From positions 880,091 through 944,090 of the forward strand of contig VXAU01002071.1 in the NCBI GenBank assembly GCA_013399695.1: a stretch of 64,000 nucleotides of DNA, in the 5' to 3' direction. Every line of letters begins with the position of its first letter. Position 1 is the stretch's first letter. A program made the translations under genes and the position numbers. This document shows positions 1 through 12,202 of the stretch, one piece after another. The stretch comes from Formicarius rufipectus (taxonomy: Eukaryota; Chordata; Aves; Passeriformes; Formicariidae). The notes beneath the pieces were generated by a model that searched no databases, was not told the DNA's origin, and worked only from the letters and a program-made list of their open reading frames with translations.

Positions 1-170
1 GGGGTGTGAGTCGGGTTTTGCGGGGCTGCGTTTGGATCGGGGTTTGCGGGGTGTGGGTCTGTGTTTTGCGGGGTCTGGATCGGGATTGCAGGGCTGGGTC
101 CGGGTCTGTGTTTTGCGGGGTCTGGATCGGGTTTTCGGGTCCCGGTGCAGGTTTGCGGGTCTGTGCTGTC
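1..170. repeat. CpG-rich minisatellite, period about 47 bp
   Basis: The phrase GGGTCTGTGTTTTGCGGGG recurs about 47 bp apart (near 55 and 102), with a degenerate third start near 155. The block and the next 150 bp are richer in CpG than the rest of the window. This would fit the shore of a CpG island at an upstream first exon, but that is inference. Confidence 0.6.
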
Positions 171-535
171 CCCATGGGGTGGTTCCTGCTCTGCCGGGGC
201 TGTTTTAAGGTGGCCCAGGGAGGGCATTTTTTACGGAATACCCACGTTTCTGAGTCCGGAAAGGTCCGGATCGCCCCGTGTGCCGCTCGGAAATGCGGCT
301 CTGCGTGTGGAACAGGGAATTGCTCTTTAATCTCGCCAGTCCTTTGACGATCCGCAGTGCCAGGAGAGCCCCTTTGCACGGGGGGTGGTGGGCACAGTGC
401 TGGGGGTCCTGCCGAGCTGTTTATGCCACAAACTCCCATTTTTGGGGATTTTGCTCCTGCTGGGTCCATCCTATTGCTACCTGCTTTTCTTTGCCGTCCT
501 CCCCAGTGCAATCCCCTCAGGCTGCAGTGTGGGTG

Positions 536-576
536 TACACACACATATATAATTATATTTATATGCACACATATGT
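536..576. repeat. Short CA/TA-type simple repeat
   Basis: An imperfect alternating purine-pyrimidine tract (ACACACATATATAATTATAT and similar). It is too short and impure to say more. Confidence 0.5.
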
Positions 577-1898
577 GAATGAATAAACCCCAGTGCATCA
601 GTGTTACTGCCATCATCACCAGGCACAATAAACAGAGGTGGATTTGCAATGACCCTGCCAATCCTCTGCAGGGTTCAGCTGGGCTGGGTTTCAGGCCATC
701 ATGTGCCTTAGGTTAAAGAGAAAAAAAAAAACCCACCCAAACCCACAAAGGATGGTGAAATGCCTCCCGAGCTGCTGAGTTTTCCAAGATAATGTGTGTT
801 TAAAAAATGAATTACGTCTCGTGCATGGCCTGATGTGTTGCTGTCGGGGACTTGTGAGGTTCAGTGATTTATGGAATTGGCTGAAACTTGCGTGGTGTGC
901 TCGGGGCTTGCAGGGAAGGTGGCCCTTGGGCAGGGCTGATGGAGGGAAATCGGTGCAGTTTGGCAAAAAACAAAAAACAAAAAAAAAGGGGATTTAAATC
1001 TGAGCAAATGAAAACTGGCAATTAAAATGCTGTTTTGCAATTAGGTGCTTGGTTATTTTCCCTGCTGGGGTGAGGGGGGAGCTGCTTGTTGGTTGCAAAT
1101 CATTAAAACGTTGTCCTACAAGGCATGTCCTGCAGGGACTGCACTGACCTCAGGACCCTGTGCCTAGAAGGAGTTTTGACATTTCTCTTAAAAATGCTTA
1201 TCTGAGCAAATATAAAGCTGTGTAAGAGAGGATTTGGATTGTTTTTTTATTTTTATTTTAGTTAGAAATGGAGAAGGGCGTGTTTCTTTTTCACTGGTTT
1301 GGTTTCTATTCCTGTTTTCTGGCTGCCTTTGGAAATGGGAATTGAAGGCAGTGTGAAATTAGAGGCTTGTGTGTTCTTTCATTATTTACCCCATCAAAGT
1401 GCGGGTGATGGATCCAGGCTTGTAGTCACAATATTTGGGAACAACAGGAAACAAAGCTTTGGAATTAGCAAAGTGCATCTTCCCACCGTTCAGGAATTGG
1501 AAATTTCCCCTTCCTTTTCAAAGGAGAGACTGGGAAAATGGGGGAAAATGAGGTTGTTGCTGCCAGAACTCAGCTCACCCCTGGAGGGGCCAGTGCAGAC
1601 ACCTGCAGGTGTGACCCCCAAAGTGAACTGCACGAGGGGCACACAGACTTTTCTGGCCTTTTTTTTGCCTTATAAAATGCCCCTGTTTCAAACAGGGGAG
1701 GTTGAGGAGGCTGGAAGGGTGTGACTGGATCCCGGGGAGCTGGAGAAGGGGGTTTCCTTCCTCAACTGGAGGGCAGTGATGGGTTTGCCCAGGAATGTTG
1801 GTCCCTCTTGCCCTTTCCGTGCTGGGCACTCCAGGGGTGGGTGAGGAGGTGCCAATCCATGTCCTGCCCTTCCTTGAGAGGCAGGTGAAGATGGCCCA

Positions 1899-2066
1899 AA
1901 CAGCTCCAAAATCCAAGTGACAATCCCCTAACAACCCTCTCCCCATCCCCTCCTTGGTTTCAGAGCTTCCCTTCTCTACCTGGAATGAACCTTTCAACTT
2001 TGGCAACAGGGATTGTTCTCTCTCTGCTTTTAGGTGTCAGGTTTGGGGGGCAGACTTTGAAGCCAC
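1899..2066 (+). repeat. Left arm of a perfect 168-bp inverted repeat
   Basis: These 168 bp are, read base by base, the exact reverse complement of 2971-3138, with no mismatch or indel seen. Weaker similarity continues inward for about 15 bp. The arms are separated by 904 bp. No flanking target-site duplication is evident outside the arms. The arm contains no recognised transposon or gene. Confidence 0.9.
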
Positions 2067-2753
2067 GTGCCCTCCTTAGAATGCCATCTAAAACCTGCTT
2101 CACATCTCCCAGGAGCCTTGGTTCCCAGTGGGATAGTGATGTGATTCCTTAGGGAAACTCTCCTGGAATCCCAGGGCTGTGCTGGTTCCTCCACCCCATG
2201 GGAGGATGAGGTGCAGACACACTTTCAGTCCAGGGCTCTGGTGCTGCCTCATCCCCAAACACACCACGGAGAAATGTTGGTCTCCTGCCCTTCCTTGTGG
2301 CCATGGTGTGAACCCTGGTTGAGGTTGTTTGGCTTCTGGTGTGTTGTGAAACGAAGCAGTGGCAGTGGGGCTGGGCTGAGTCACCTCTTGGTGTTCTCCA
2401 TGGGTTGGGAGGGATCATCTGCTTCTCCCCTGAGACAATTCGGACTTTTTTTTTGCTGGCATTTAGAAACTTGCAGCGTTTTTTTGCTCCCTTCCATCCT
2501 GGCTCTGTGCTGGGAATCATGTTTAGAGGCTTCATTTAAAGCCATTAATCCACAAACACCCACTTGAGCACTTTAAATGGTTGTTAATGGAATGATTGAG
2601 CTTTGTTTAAAAATTTAATAGCCTTAAGTTGCTAATCAGAAACTATTTAAAGAATAGTTTGGTTAACAGGTCATTGGAATGCAAAATTTTTGATTTCCTG
2701 TTGCTGAATGAGCTTGGGGTTTTTGTAAAAGGGGCTGAGGGGTGACAGGGCAG

Positions 2754-2955
2754 AGGATCAAGGAATGGTTGATGTTGGAAGGGACAGTAAAGTTCACCCA
2801 GTGCCACCCCCTGCCTTGGGCAGGGACACCTCCCACCAGCCCAGGGTGCTCCAAACCCCATCCAACCTGCCCTTGGACACTTCCAGAGCTGGGGCAGCCA
2901 CGGCTTCTCTGCCCACCCTGTGCCAGGGCTGCCCACCCTGCCAGGGAAGAGTTTA
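2754..2955 (-). mobile_element. CR1 LINE 3'-end fragment
   Basis: The reverse complement reads as the familiar CR1 3' untranslated end: a CCAACCTGGGCTGG-type segment, then a GGTGTCCCTGCCC-type segment, then a stretch related to GACCTTTAAGGTCCCTTCCAACCC. It is a 5'-truncated copy, as most CR1 insertions are. It lies in the spacer of the 168-bp inverted repeat and ends about 15 bp from the right arm. Confidence 0.85.
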
Positions 2956-2970
2956 TTTTAGGAAGGGCAG

Positions 2971-3138
2971 GTGGCTTCAAAGTCTGCCCCCCAAACCTGA
3001 CACCTAAAAGCAGAGAGAGAACAATCCCTGTTGCCAAAGTTGAAAGGTTCATTCCAGGTAGAGAAGGGAAGCTCTGAAACCAAGGAGGGGATGGGGAGAG
3101 GGTTGTTAGGGGATTGTCACTTGGATTTTGGAGCTGTT
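2971..3138 (-). repeat. Right arm of the perfect 168-bp inverted repeat
   Basis: Exact reverse complement of 1899-2066. The two arms give identical 36-residue starts to spurious open frames on opposite strands, which is how the repeat first shows itself. The transcript of this region could fold into a 168-bp duplex with a loop of about 0.9 kb. Confidence 0.9.
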
Positions 3139-4694
3139 GGTTTCAGGATCCTGAAGCCGATGTTGGCACCAGGCTGGACATGGCCTCGAACCACTTGGTG
3201 TGACCTCATTGCTGAGCCCCAGAGCACGGGCTGGGTGACCTCCTGAGCTCCCTCCCAAGCTGGGATATCCACTGATCCCATGGTCTCCAGCATCTGGAGG
3301 TTCAGCTGCCAAACCTGGTCTCCTGCAGAAGGGAATCAACCCGCAGAGATGCCCACGTAGGGTGACTTCCCTCAACTGTGTTGGCCTCGAGTCTCTCACC
3401 ATCAGATGCTGCTGAGAGCCTGAGCTGTGTTTGGCTTCGTGGTGGTTCTCCCTGCACCTGGAGAGGAGAGGTTGGCTCTTCTGTGAGCCTTGGAGAGCCT
3501 CCCTCTTGGAGGAGACCCTGCGCTGCCTGCGTGTGGTGGGAATTCTCCTGCCCAGAGGACACGGGGTCAGCAGGGGAGGGAAGTGCTGCTTTGACAGGTC
3601 TCTGTGCCAGGTGCTCCCAAAGCCTGGGAGCTCTGGGAGGCTGCAAAGTGAGGTTCTGTGCTCTCCACATGGAGCCTTTGATAGCTCCAGCTCATCCCCT
3701 CGTGTGGATTGTGTCTCCCAATCCCTTTGTGCAGGTTGTGCTGAAGCGGAGCTGATGAATTGCTGCTGAGCAGGGTGAGCTGTGGATGCTGCCTGGCTGT
3801 GCCCAGCCAAGGACTGTCAGACAGCTTTTTGGTTTCAGACATTAAATTGGAGTGTACACTGGCTGAGGAAAGAAAAGCCAGTGATTTATCTCTTAATTCT
3901 CCTTTTCCTTCTCCTCGTGTCCCACGAGGGCCTTATATTTAATTAGTTTGGAGAAAGCTTCAGTAAATAGCTCCATGCTTTGAGCTGCAGGAATTTAATA
4001 CTGGCTTTTTTTTTTTCCACAGCGAGGGTTCCTAAAGCACTTCTGTCCTTGAGCAGTCTCCTAGCAAAGGTTGAAATGCAGATCTTGCAGCACTGCCCAA
4101 AAAGTGCTAAAAATATGACAAATGGATGAGGTAATTCCTAGCAGGAGCAAACACAGCCCAGAGGGGGCTGCGTGGTCATGGAGCTGTGCTGAGGTTCCTG
4201 CTGAGCAACAACGTGCTGCCATCACACTCAGACCGCTCTAATGTCTAAAACTTTCTTTTAAATCTCCCCAAAAATGACTGATGAGCTTTGGATAAGCCCC
4301 TTTTCCCTCTCTGGGTTGAGCATGTGGATGTTGTGTTTGATCTGTGCAGAAATCTCCTTTGGGTGGTCCATCTCCTTGGGTGGTGGGCTGCAGTGGGGGA
4401 TGCTGGTGGACTCTTTGGGGTGGCCCAGCCCTCCTGTGTGTGAAGGATGGCAAAAGTAGCTGTGGAGGGGTCAGCAGCTGGAATTTGGGGGCTGGGAAGG
4501 GGAAGTGTGATGCTTTTGGGGGGGGATGATTTGAAACAAAAACTGGCATTTCTCTCGAGGGTTGCAGGTTCTCCTGTTGACCCTGCCCAGGCAGACACTT
4601 GTCTGGAGGGAGAGGATTTACTGAGCTGTCTTTAGGTTTTTAGATCAGTGAGTTGAAATCACTGCAGTTCATTTTATTGCTGAGCCTGTGCACC

Positions 4695-4848
4695 TGTGGG
4701 TTGTCAGTGCTGTTGATTTGGAATATAAATGTTGATTTCTCAGGTCCCCAAGTTGGTCACTGCACTCTGTGGGTTGTTAGTGCTGTTGATTTGGCATATA
4801 AATGCAGATTTCTCAGGTGCCCAGCTTGGTCCCTGCGCTCTGTGGCTC
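4695..4848 (+). repeat. Tandem duplication, two units of 74 bp
   Basis: The unit starting TGTGGGTTGT at 4695 is repeated at 4769 with scattered substitutions (for example TTGATTTGGAATATAAATG versus TTGATTTGGCATATAAATG). A third unit starts at 4843 and breaks off. Confidence 0.75.
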
Positions 4849-7800
4849 CAGTCCTGAGCCCCCCAGTTGAGCACACCCTGTAAACAGGCTCTTCAGCCCC
4901 TCACCCCGTTGTGCTGGAGCGAAACAGCCCCAAACTTTGATATTCTGCCTTTGGATGTGCTGGATTAACAAGCCCATTTAAGACGTGGAACTCCCTTTTA
5001 AGGGGTTTTTTGCAGTCAATCGGGAGCTCTGTGCCTGGAAGTGATTCCAGTTGTCTGCACCAAGGACTTGCTCCAAGCCCTGCCTGGGGAATCATCTGGT
5101 TTTCTGCAGTCCCTGAGAGTGTTAATCCCTGGAGTTTGGGAGCTGGATGGGGCCAGGGGAGCAGCCAGGAAGGGGGAAGGGGCTTTTGGGAGACAGAGAG
5201 GGTTGGAGTTGCACCAGAAGTTTGTATTTCTGTGTCCCACCAGCAGCTCCTACCGAGGGAGGAGGGTGGGAGGAGGTGGGAGGATGCAGAGTCTTCCTCC
5301 TCCTCCCTGACTCCAAAATCCCTCCTTTGCAGCTTCACTGGAGAGCAGAGCAGAGCTGACCAAAGCACTCTGCCCACTGAAGGCTCTCAGTTTCGTCCAG
5401 GAGCAGGAGGAATTGCCAGTGGAACCTATAAAATCCTATAAAAAGTTTACAAGTAGTGGCCACTTTCCCCTGACTCCCAACTAAGGCAGCCCCACGACAC
5501 CTCCTCAGCTCCAGTGATTTCCTTTCCTGGGGAGGTGACACAGCAGTGTATTTTCCTTTCTCTGTCAGTGAAAAGGTTTGACTTCTCTTTTTGTCCTTTC
5601 CCTTTGAAATCCTTATTAATTTGTGCCCATCTTGGGGATTTCCTTGGAGGAATCTGCTTGCCTGGTCAACTTTTTCAGCTGTTGTTCTCAAAGAGTGAAA
5701 AATCTGGACCTTCGTTGGGATGGAGAGTGTGGCGAAACACATGTTCTCCTGGAGAGCTTTCCCTGGGCCACGCACAGTTGATATTCATTACTCATGGCTT
5801 TATTTAGTTCATTTCTGCCTGACTTGCACAGATTTCATGCTCCCTCTTGGAGAATGCCTGGGACATTTTGGGAATCCTGCCCTTGGAATGTTTGTCAGTG
5901 GTTTGTGGGCTGTGGAGGCAAACACAGAGTTAGGGTTTGATTTGCTGTGGGGGGGAAAAAGTGGGGGGAAAAATGGGAGAAAGGGTCTTGACTTGGCAGT
6001 AACTCCATCAGGAGAGACCCTTCTTTATTTCTACTTCTCCTTTTCTTTCAAAATAGCAATGCTACAGCAGGACCTTTCTGGGGAAGCCTCAGGTGGTGGG
6101 TCAGTGAAACTCCTGATGTGTTGAAGGTCCCAAAGCATGTGGATGAGGAGTGACTGTGCCAAGGAGGCTCAGCTGGTGTTTTTGCCATGTGGATGCTACA
6201 AATGGATGTGAACCATTTAAAGTATTCTCTTTTTTGTTTGTTTGTTTGGGTTTTTTTTGACATCAAAGGAACTGTTTATTGTTAAACTCCAAATCTTCTG
6301 ACCCAGCTTCGAGTTGATATGATGAGAGTTAATCACAGCTTGGAAAATGAAGTGTGAATGTGAGCTGTGCCTGGATGCAAATGTGAGGCACCCAGCACAG
6401 CCCTGAGGTTTGATCCACCCTTGGTGCAGCAAATCTTTGGCATAAATCGCAGCAGCAACTTTTCAAACATCACAGGGTTTCCCCCCTCTAATTAGCCCTC
6501 TTTCCTCCAGTATTTAGGATGCAACGTTGCTAAAGGTGGTGCAGGAATTCTTAGGTCTCCAGTGTGACCCAGAAAGACCTTCTCCTTTGCAATGTGTGTG
6601 TGGCACGGGCTGAGCTGGGCTGGGGGCTCTGCCTCATCCCATGGCACAGGAGCAGCTCCTGCCTTTCAGCCTCCTGAGAAGGAGCCAAATAAGCAGATTA
6701 ACTCTAAACCAAACCTGGCTTTTAATCTCCAGCCCTGCAGAACCAGCCCAGGCTGAGTTGGGCACTCCTGGGAGTTCTGATGGGGGTTTAGTTTTCTTTT
6801 TTTTAAATCATAGGGCTCTCCGGGAAGAGCCTCTTGGCTTCTCTTCTTTGGGGCAGGGGAGGGTGTTTGGGTTGTTCCTGCAGGGCTGTCCTTGGTCCAG
6901 GGTCTTGCTGCAGGGAGGGGGCTGTGGGACTGGGCAGTTTATAGATGGAGGGAGTGTTTGTGGTTGAATCTGCCCCAAATCACCCCAAATCTGCCCCGTG
7001 GCCAGCAGGGCACTCCTGATCCCTGCCCAGCCACTCCTGATCCCTGCAGGGAGTGGAAGCTTGGTGGGGAAGGTGATGCTCTTCCACCTTCTTGGAAGCC
7101 CAAATCAGGTGCCTTCAGAGGCAGAATTTGGAGCTGCAGCACAAAGGTCAGGGGGAGTCAGAGATTCAGGTTCCCCAGGGTGTTGATGTGTGTGATTTCC
7201 TCGCTGGAGCATTTGGCAAATCCCCTGCCAGAGTCGTGTTTGTTGATTTATTTCTTTGTTTTGGTGCCACCTCAGCCCTGTGGCCCGGGGGACAGTTCTG
7301 TCCCAGCTGTGTTCTGAAGGTGAAGTGCTCTGAAAGGTGAGGACAAAGCACGCAGAAATAAGGAGCAGCTGTTGATTACTGTGGAAATATCGTCTCCTTT
7401 TTTGTTAATCTGTGCAGGAGGGGAAGGAATGAGGGGCAGGGACAGGGAGTGGAGGGGCAGAGCTCTGAGCAGACCCCTGGAGGTTCCCCCTGTGTTTGAT
7501 AAGCAGCTCCTCAGAAATGTCCTAAATGACTGTCCCTGTGAAGTGGTTTTGGAAAGGAGCCTGGCTTTGCTTTGGGCTCTTTAATGAGCACAACCCTTCC
7601 CGGCTTCTCTGTGTTCTGCCCATTTGGTGAAGCAGGAGGAGGAGGCTCCATCCCAGTTCCCCTTCCGAAAGCCCCAGTGAGCCCCCAGTGTTTGTGCCGC
7701 TGTGCCCAGGAAGATGCTGAAATATGAACAAAAGGCTTTGCCAGGGAAGGATTTCAAACTATGCAGCTGGAAAAGGGAGGGGGAAAGGCTTTCTGAGCCC

Positions 7801-9071
7801 TGTGGAGGAACAAATGCAGCCCCACAAAGGTCACAGGATAGAGTCAGTGATGTTGGGTTGGAAACTTAACTTGCTATGAATGAAACTGTGCTCTTGTGTT
7901 TTCCCCCTGGAGCTGAATGTCTGAAAACTCTGGATATTTCTTGTTCTGGGTTTGGTGGGTTGGGTTCCCCCCCCCTCCCTTTTCTTTTTTTGGCTCTTAT
8001 GAGCTTCCATGTGTTTTCATGGAAATGGAAGAAGGGGTGGAGAGCACCCACACACGTGCTGGGCCAGGCTGGGGTCACTTGGGGGGCTCAGCTGGGTCAG
8101 GGTGGGCACCCCTGGACGTGGTGGCCACTCCGAGTTGTGTCTGTGCTCAGCTCCTGGAGCAGGGGATTTGTGTTGCCAGAGGTGCCAGCTGTGCCCAGCC
8201 CTGCCCTGGCTTGTTGGATAAACTCAGAGCTGGGGCTTGACTTTTGGGATGACTTTTGGGTCTCCTGAGTGTTGGGTTTTATTTCCTGCCCTGGTGCCAG
8301 GGTTTGTTCCTGCCTGCTGTGTTGCCTTTTCCCCCTCCCTTTGCTCTCACCCCCGCCACATTGCCTGTATTTCCTCTGAGCTTGGTTTGATCTCTCACCA
8401 ATCCACTCACTGGTGTTACTTCCCATTATATGATTAATTCCTGCCTGTAATGCTGAATTACCCAAAACTGTTAGAGAAATCCTTTTATTTAGGCCAGTTG
8501 TCTAATGCCAAATGCATTTATAAGTGTTGTCTTCATGCTCAAGGAATTAATCTTTACTTAGGCTTCAAATCAGATTATTTCCCCCATCCCGATGAACCTG
8601 CCAGAAGAGAGCTGGGAAGAGCTTCCTGAATTTCCACCTTTCACTCTCTGTCCCCAGAAATCTTGGCTAAAAATGCTTTCCCCCCCCCCAAGGGTGCCCC
8701 TGGAAATCCAAGCAGTAGTTTGGTTTCAGATTAAAATCAGGGCAAAAAATTCTGGCCCTGGCCTCTCTGGAAAATCCCTGCACACAGAGCCTTTCCTGCA
8801 CTGCAGGCAGGGATAGCTTTTGGCAGCAAAGAATTGTTTGGGCTGGGTTTTCTTTGGGGCTTTTGCCTCGTTTTGTTCTGAAGCTTCAGATTGTTTTCTG
8901 GTGAAGGTCCTCCCAGGGCTGGTCATTCCTGCTGTGGTTTGTCCATCTACTGGACTGTTCCTGGTGGATTTCTAGCTGGAGAAGAAATCCAGCTAAGAAA
9001 TCCAGAAGAAATCCTTAAGGATTTCTGAAGGAGTGTGGGGTAGGTAGGGGTGTCCCAGTAGGAGCCTTCAC

Positions 9072-9480
9072 AGAGTGGTTTAGGTTGGAAAATCCCTGCA
9101 GGATCATCCGAGCCCACCCTGTGCCCCATGCCCACCTTGCCCCAGAGTGCCACATCCAGGCATCCCTTGGACACCTCCAGGGCTGGGCACTCCAAACCTC
9201 CCTGGGCAGCCCCTTCCAAAGCTTGACCACTCATTCCATGGAGATATTTTCCCACTGTCCCATCTAAACCTCCCCTGGAGCAGTTTGGGACCATTCCCTC
9301 TCCTCCTGTTGCTTGTTCCCTGCGAGCAGATCCCGATCCCCACCTGGCCACCACCAATTCAAGGAGCTGGATGGAGCAAGGTCTCCTTTTCTCCAGGCTG
9401 AGCTCCCTCAGCAGCTCCAGCCCCTTCCCTGGACACTCTCCAGCCCCTCCAAATGCCTCCTGGACTGAGTGACCAGACCT
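9072..9480 (-). mobile_element. CR1 LINE 3'-end fragment, about 400 bp
   Basis: On the minus strand this follows the CR1 3' region over a longer span than the other copies. It runs from the TTCTCCAGGCTGAGCTCCCT-like segment (as read on +) through the CCTCCCTGGGCAGCCCCTTCC segment to the terminal GTTTAGGTTGGAAAA segment. The 282-codon minus frame overlapping it (8947-9795) is explained by this repeat. Confidence 0.85.
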
Positions 9481-10102
9481 GGAGGAGTCTTGGAGAAGAA
9501 GATGCTCCAGCAGTGTTTTGGGGAGGAGCTGCCAGGCAGAGACCCGTGGAGGGCTGAGCGTGGCTCGTTGAGGTTCCTGCAGAACGCAGCATCTGGAGCT
9601 TGTGCCTCCCAGAAGGAACCTTGCTGGGAGCTGAAGGAGCAGCTGTAATTCCCCCCCTGCCCTGGGCATTTTGCAGCTCCCTCTCAGTGTTTTGGTGGTT
9701 TTGTGCTGAGGTTTCAAGCAGGCAGTTCTCAGGGTACCCCACCCTGTGCAGCAGCTGCTGTGAGCTGAGATTTGGGGAGCGGGGCTGCTGGGCACGGCTC
9801 GCTGGGCTCCCCGCTGGGGGGGTTATTGCTGTGCTGGCTCTTTAAACACATCTGTCAGTTCCAGGAGGTCCAGGCCTCTCCTGTAGGGGAGGAGGTTCTT
9901 TGAGGTGCCTCCTGGAGAGGGGCCATGAGAGGATGAGAACTGTGTGTGTCTGTAGGAAAGAGTAAGTTGACTTTTCTTTTATTGTGTGAAAGGCATGAGC
10001 ACTCAGCCAGCGCTGCCTGGGCTCTGTGTTGCTGGAAGGTTGTGCCCTGTTTGCTTTTTTAATTATTTTATTAATATTAATAATTATTTAATTATATATA
10101 GA

Positions 10103-10632
10103 NNNNNNNNNNNNNNNNNNNNNNNNNNNNNNNNNNNNNNNNNNNNNNNNNNNNNNNNNNNNNNNNNNNNNNNNNNNNNNNNNNNNNNNNNNNNNNNNNN
10201 NNNNNNNNNNNNNNNNNNNNNNNNNNNNNNNNNNNNNNNNNNNNNNNNNNNNNNNNNNNNNNNNNNNNNNNNNNNNNNNNNNNNNNNNNNNNNNNNNNNN
10301 NNNNNNNNNNNNNNNNNNNNNNNNNNNNNNNNNNNNNNNNNNNNNNNNNNNNNNNNNNNNNNNNNNNNNNNNNNNNNNNNNNNNNNNNNNNNNNNNNNNN
10401 NNNNNNNNNNNNNNNNNNNNNNNNNNNNNNNNNNNNNNNNNNNNNNNNNNNNNNNNNNNNNNNNNNNNNNNNNNNNNNNNNNNNNNNNNNNNNNNNNNNN
10501 NNNNNNNNNNNNNNNNNNNNNNNNNNNNNNNNNNNNNNNNNNNNNNNNNNNNNNNNNNNNNNNNNNNNNNNNNNNNNNNNNNNNNNNNNNNNNNNNNNNN
10601 NNNNNNNNNNNNNNNNNNNNNNNNNNNNNNNN
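10103..10632. other. Assembly gap (530 N) in AT-rich DNA
   Basis: A run of N flanked on both sides by AT-rich, TTAATA/ATAAATA-type low-complexity DNA (about 10055-10102 and 10633-10690). An AT-rich simple repeat probably broke the assembly. The long open frames of unknown residues across it are artefacts. Confidence 0.97.
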
Positions 10633-11544
10633 ATACATATAAAATATTAATAAATAATAAATAAAAATATTAGTAAAATATTACTTTGAATATTTGACAG
10701 TGATAGTGAGGATAAGTTCAGCTCCCTGCACTGATGGACCAGGGGAACAGGTTCCTTTTCCTTCCCTGCCACCCTTTTTTATGGCTTCCTGTCGTGTGCC
10801 TCCCATAAAGCTTATTTTGTCATCAAAGCAAAGCTCCCCCTGAAGCCTCGTCCTCGTTCTGCCCTATGGCAACACCACCAAAATCTGTTGGCCATCAACT
10901 TCTTTAGAGAGCATTTCCCTTACACACAGAGGGTTTTATCAGGTGGCAGGAAAGGAATTTTATTTTTCTTTTTTATCATTCAATGTATGAAGGATTTATT
11001 TACTTGGGAGAAGTGGATTTGGTTTTGAGTAGCCCAAATCCAAAGTTCTTTCCAATACACTAAAAAGCTCTTCAGCTGTGTCACAGATCTCCTGAAGTTG
11101 GTATGTTATTACTGCAGCACTTTCTGAAGTCTTCTTTTACTTAACATCTTGTCTCCACTTAGGTTTGGGTCTCCCTTGCCTCTCAGTGCTGGTGAGGATG
11201 TTCATACATTATATATTTGATTTATAATTGACGGTTCCTGCATCTTTGATGTTAAACACGAAACCCAAAAGCCAGGCTCGTGTCTTGGGGAACTCTCCCA
11301 TTCTGAAACCTCCTGTGGCATATTTGAAGCAAAATAAGTGTTATCCCTCGCCCACTTTGCAGCTAAACAAATCAAATTACTGCTGACTATAACTGCATGT
11401 GTATTTATAACATGCATGCAATGCCAATTTGCTTTTCCCTTGAAAAATTCCATGCATTTTCCTTTCCAACAGCCTGACGTGGTGTGTGATCCCTGCAGGG
11501 CCATCCTCTGAAACCAGCCTTTGTGCTGCTGGGCTGGTTTCAAC

Positions 11545-12202
11545 TGGCAGGAGAAATGAATCCGACTCAGAATGGGATGGCAAGTCAGAGTAACAGTTTG
11601 ATAAAAGATCACAAAATACACTGAGACAGAGGGAAAAAATTTGTTGGTTCCAAAAAAAGCAGCTGTGCAGCCCAGCCCAGCGGGGCAGGAGCAGGATGGA
11701 GCTCACCAAGCCCTGTGCTGAGCTCCACGTGGGTGTCCTGAGTTCAGAGTAAGGAGAAAGGAAGAAACCTGCTGGTGACAATGATGGTGGCAGTCTGGGG
11801 GCAGTCCCAGTCCTGGTGAGGCTCTGCTCCTCCTCTGGATCTGACCAGAGACCCCAGTCCCAAAACCCCAACTGATCTCTGCTTGCGCTCAGATGGGAAC
11901 TCCCAGTCCCTCCCCCAGGGTGGGGAGTTTCACAGTGGGTGATTTACTCTGTGAGGTCAATTCTGGCATAGTTTTGGCATCCCTGATGGTCCATTGGCAG
12001 ACATGACCCCTCAGGTGGGTGTGAAGACAGGAAAAACTTCCTTATCCCACAGAAGTTCCTAAACTCCCAATTTGTACCCTGTGGGGTGGGGTGTGCCCTG
12101 GGCAGCTGCTGCCAATGGTCCCTGGTGAGCAGCTCATGAGAAAAATGCCACAGAGGGTTTAGAATCCACCCCCACCCAGTGCCAAACTGGTCCTGGACAC
12201 CA
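11545..12202 (-). mobile_element. Solo LTR (endogenous retrovirus), copy 1 of a family
   Basis: This 658-bp segment is strongly similar along its whole length to 62339-62993, in the same orientation. Read on the minus strand it starts TGGTGTCCAGG and ends CTGCCA, the TG...CA ends of an LTR. CAAC lies directly outside both ends (11541-11544 and 12203-12206), a likely target-site duplication of 4-5 bp. No gag, pol or env sequence is attached, so it is a solo LTR. The orientation rests on comparison with copy 2, where an ATTAAA-type poly(A) signal lies on the minus strand. The family name is not recognised. Confidence 0.7.

Noticed and set aside
1899..3138. DNA transposon with 168-bp terminal inverted repeats
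   Set aside because: No flanking target duplication and no transposase frame in the spacer; kept as an unexplained inverted repeat.
3106..3810. 234-codon minus frame
   Set aside because: Overlaps an inverted-repeat arm; low-complexity Ser/Pro/Arg-rich text without domain or family resemblance.
8947..9795. 282-codon open frame on the minus strand
   Set aside because: About half of it is a CR1 3' end, composition is that of GC-rich non-coding DNA, and no family is recognisable.
9986..10642. Open frames across the N run
   Set aside because: They consist of unknown residues from the assembly gap.
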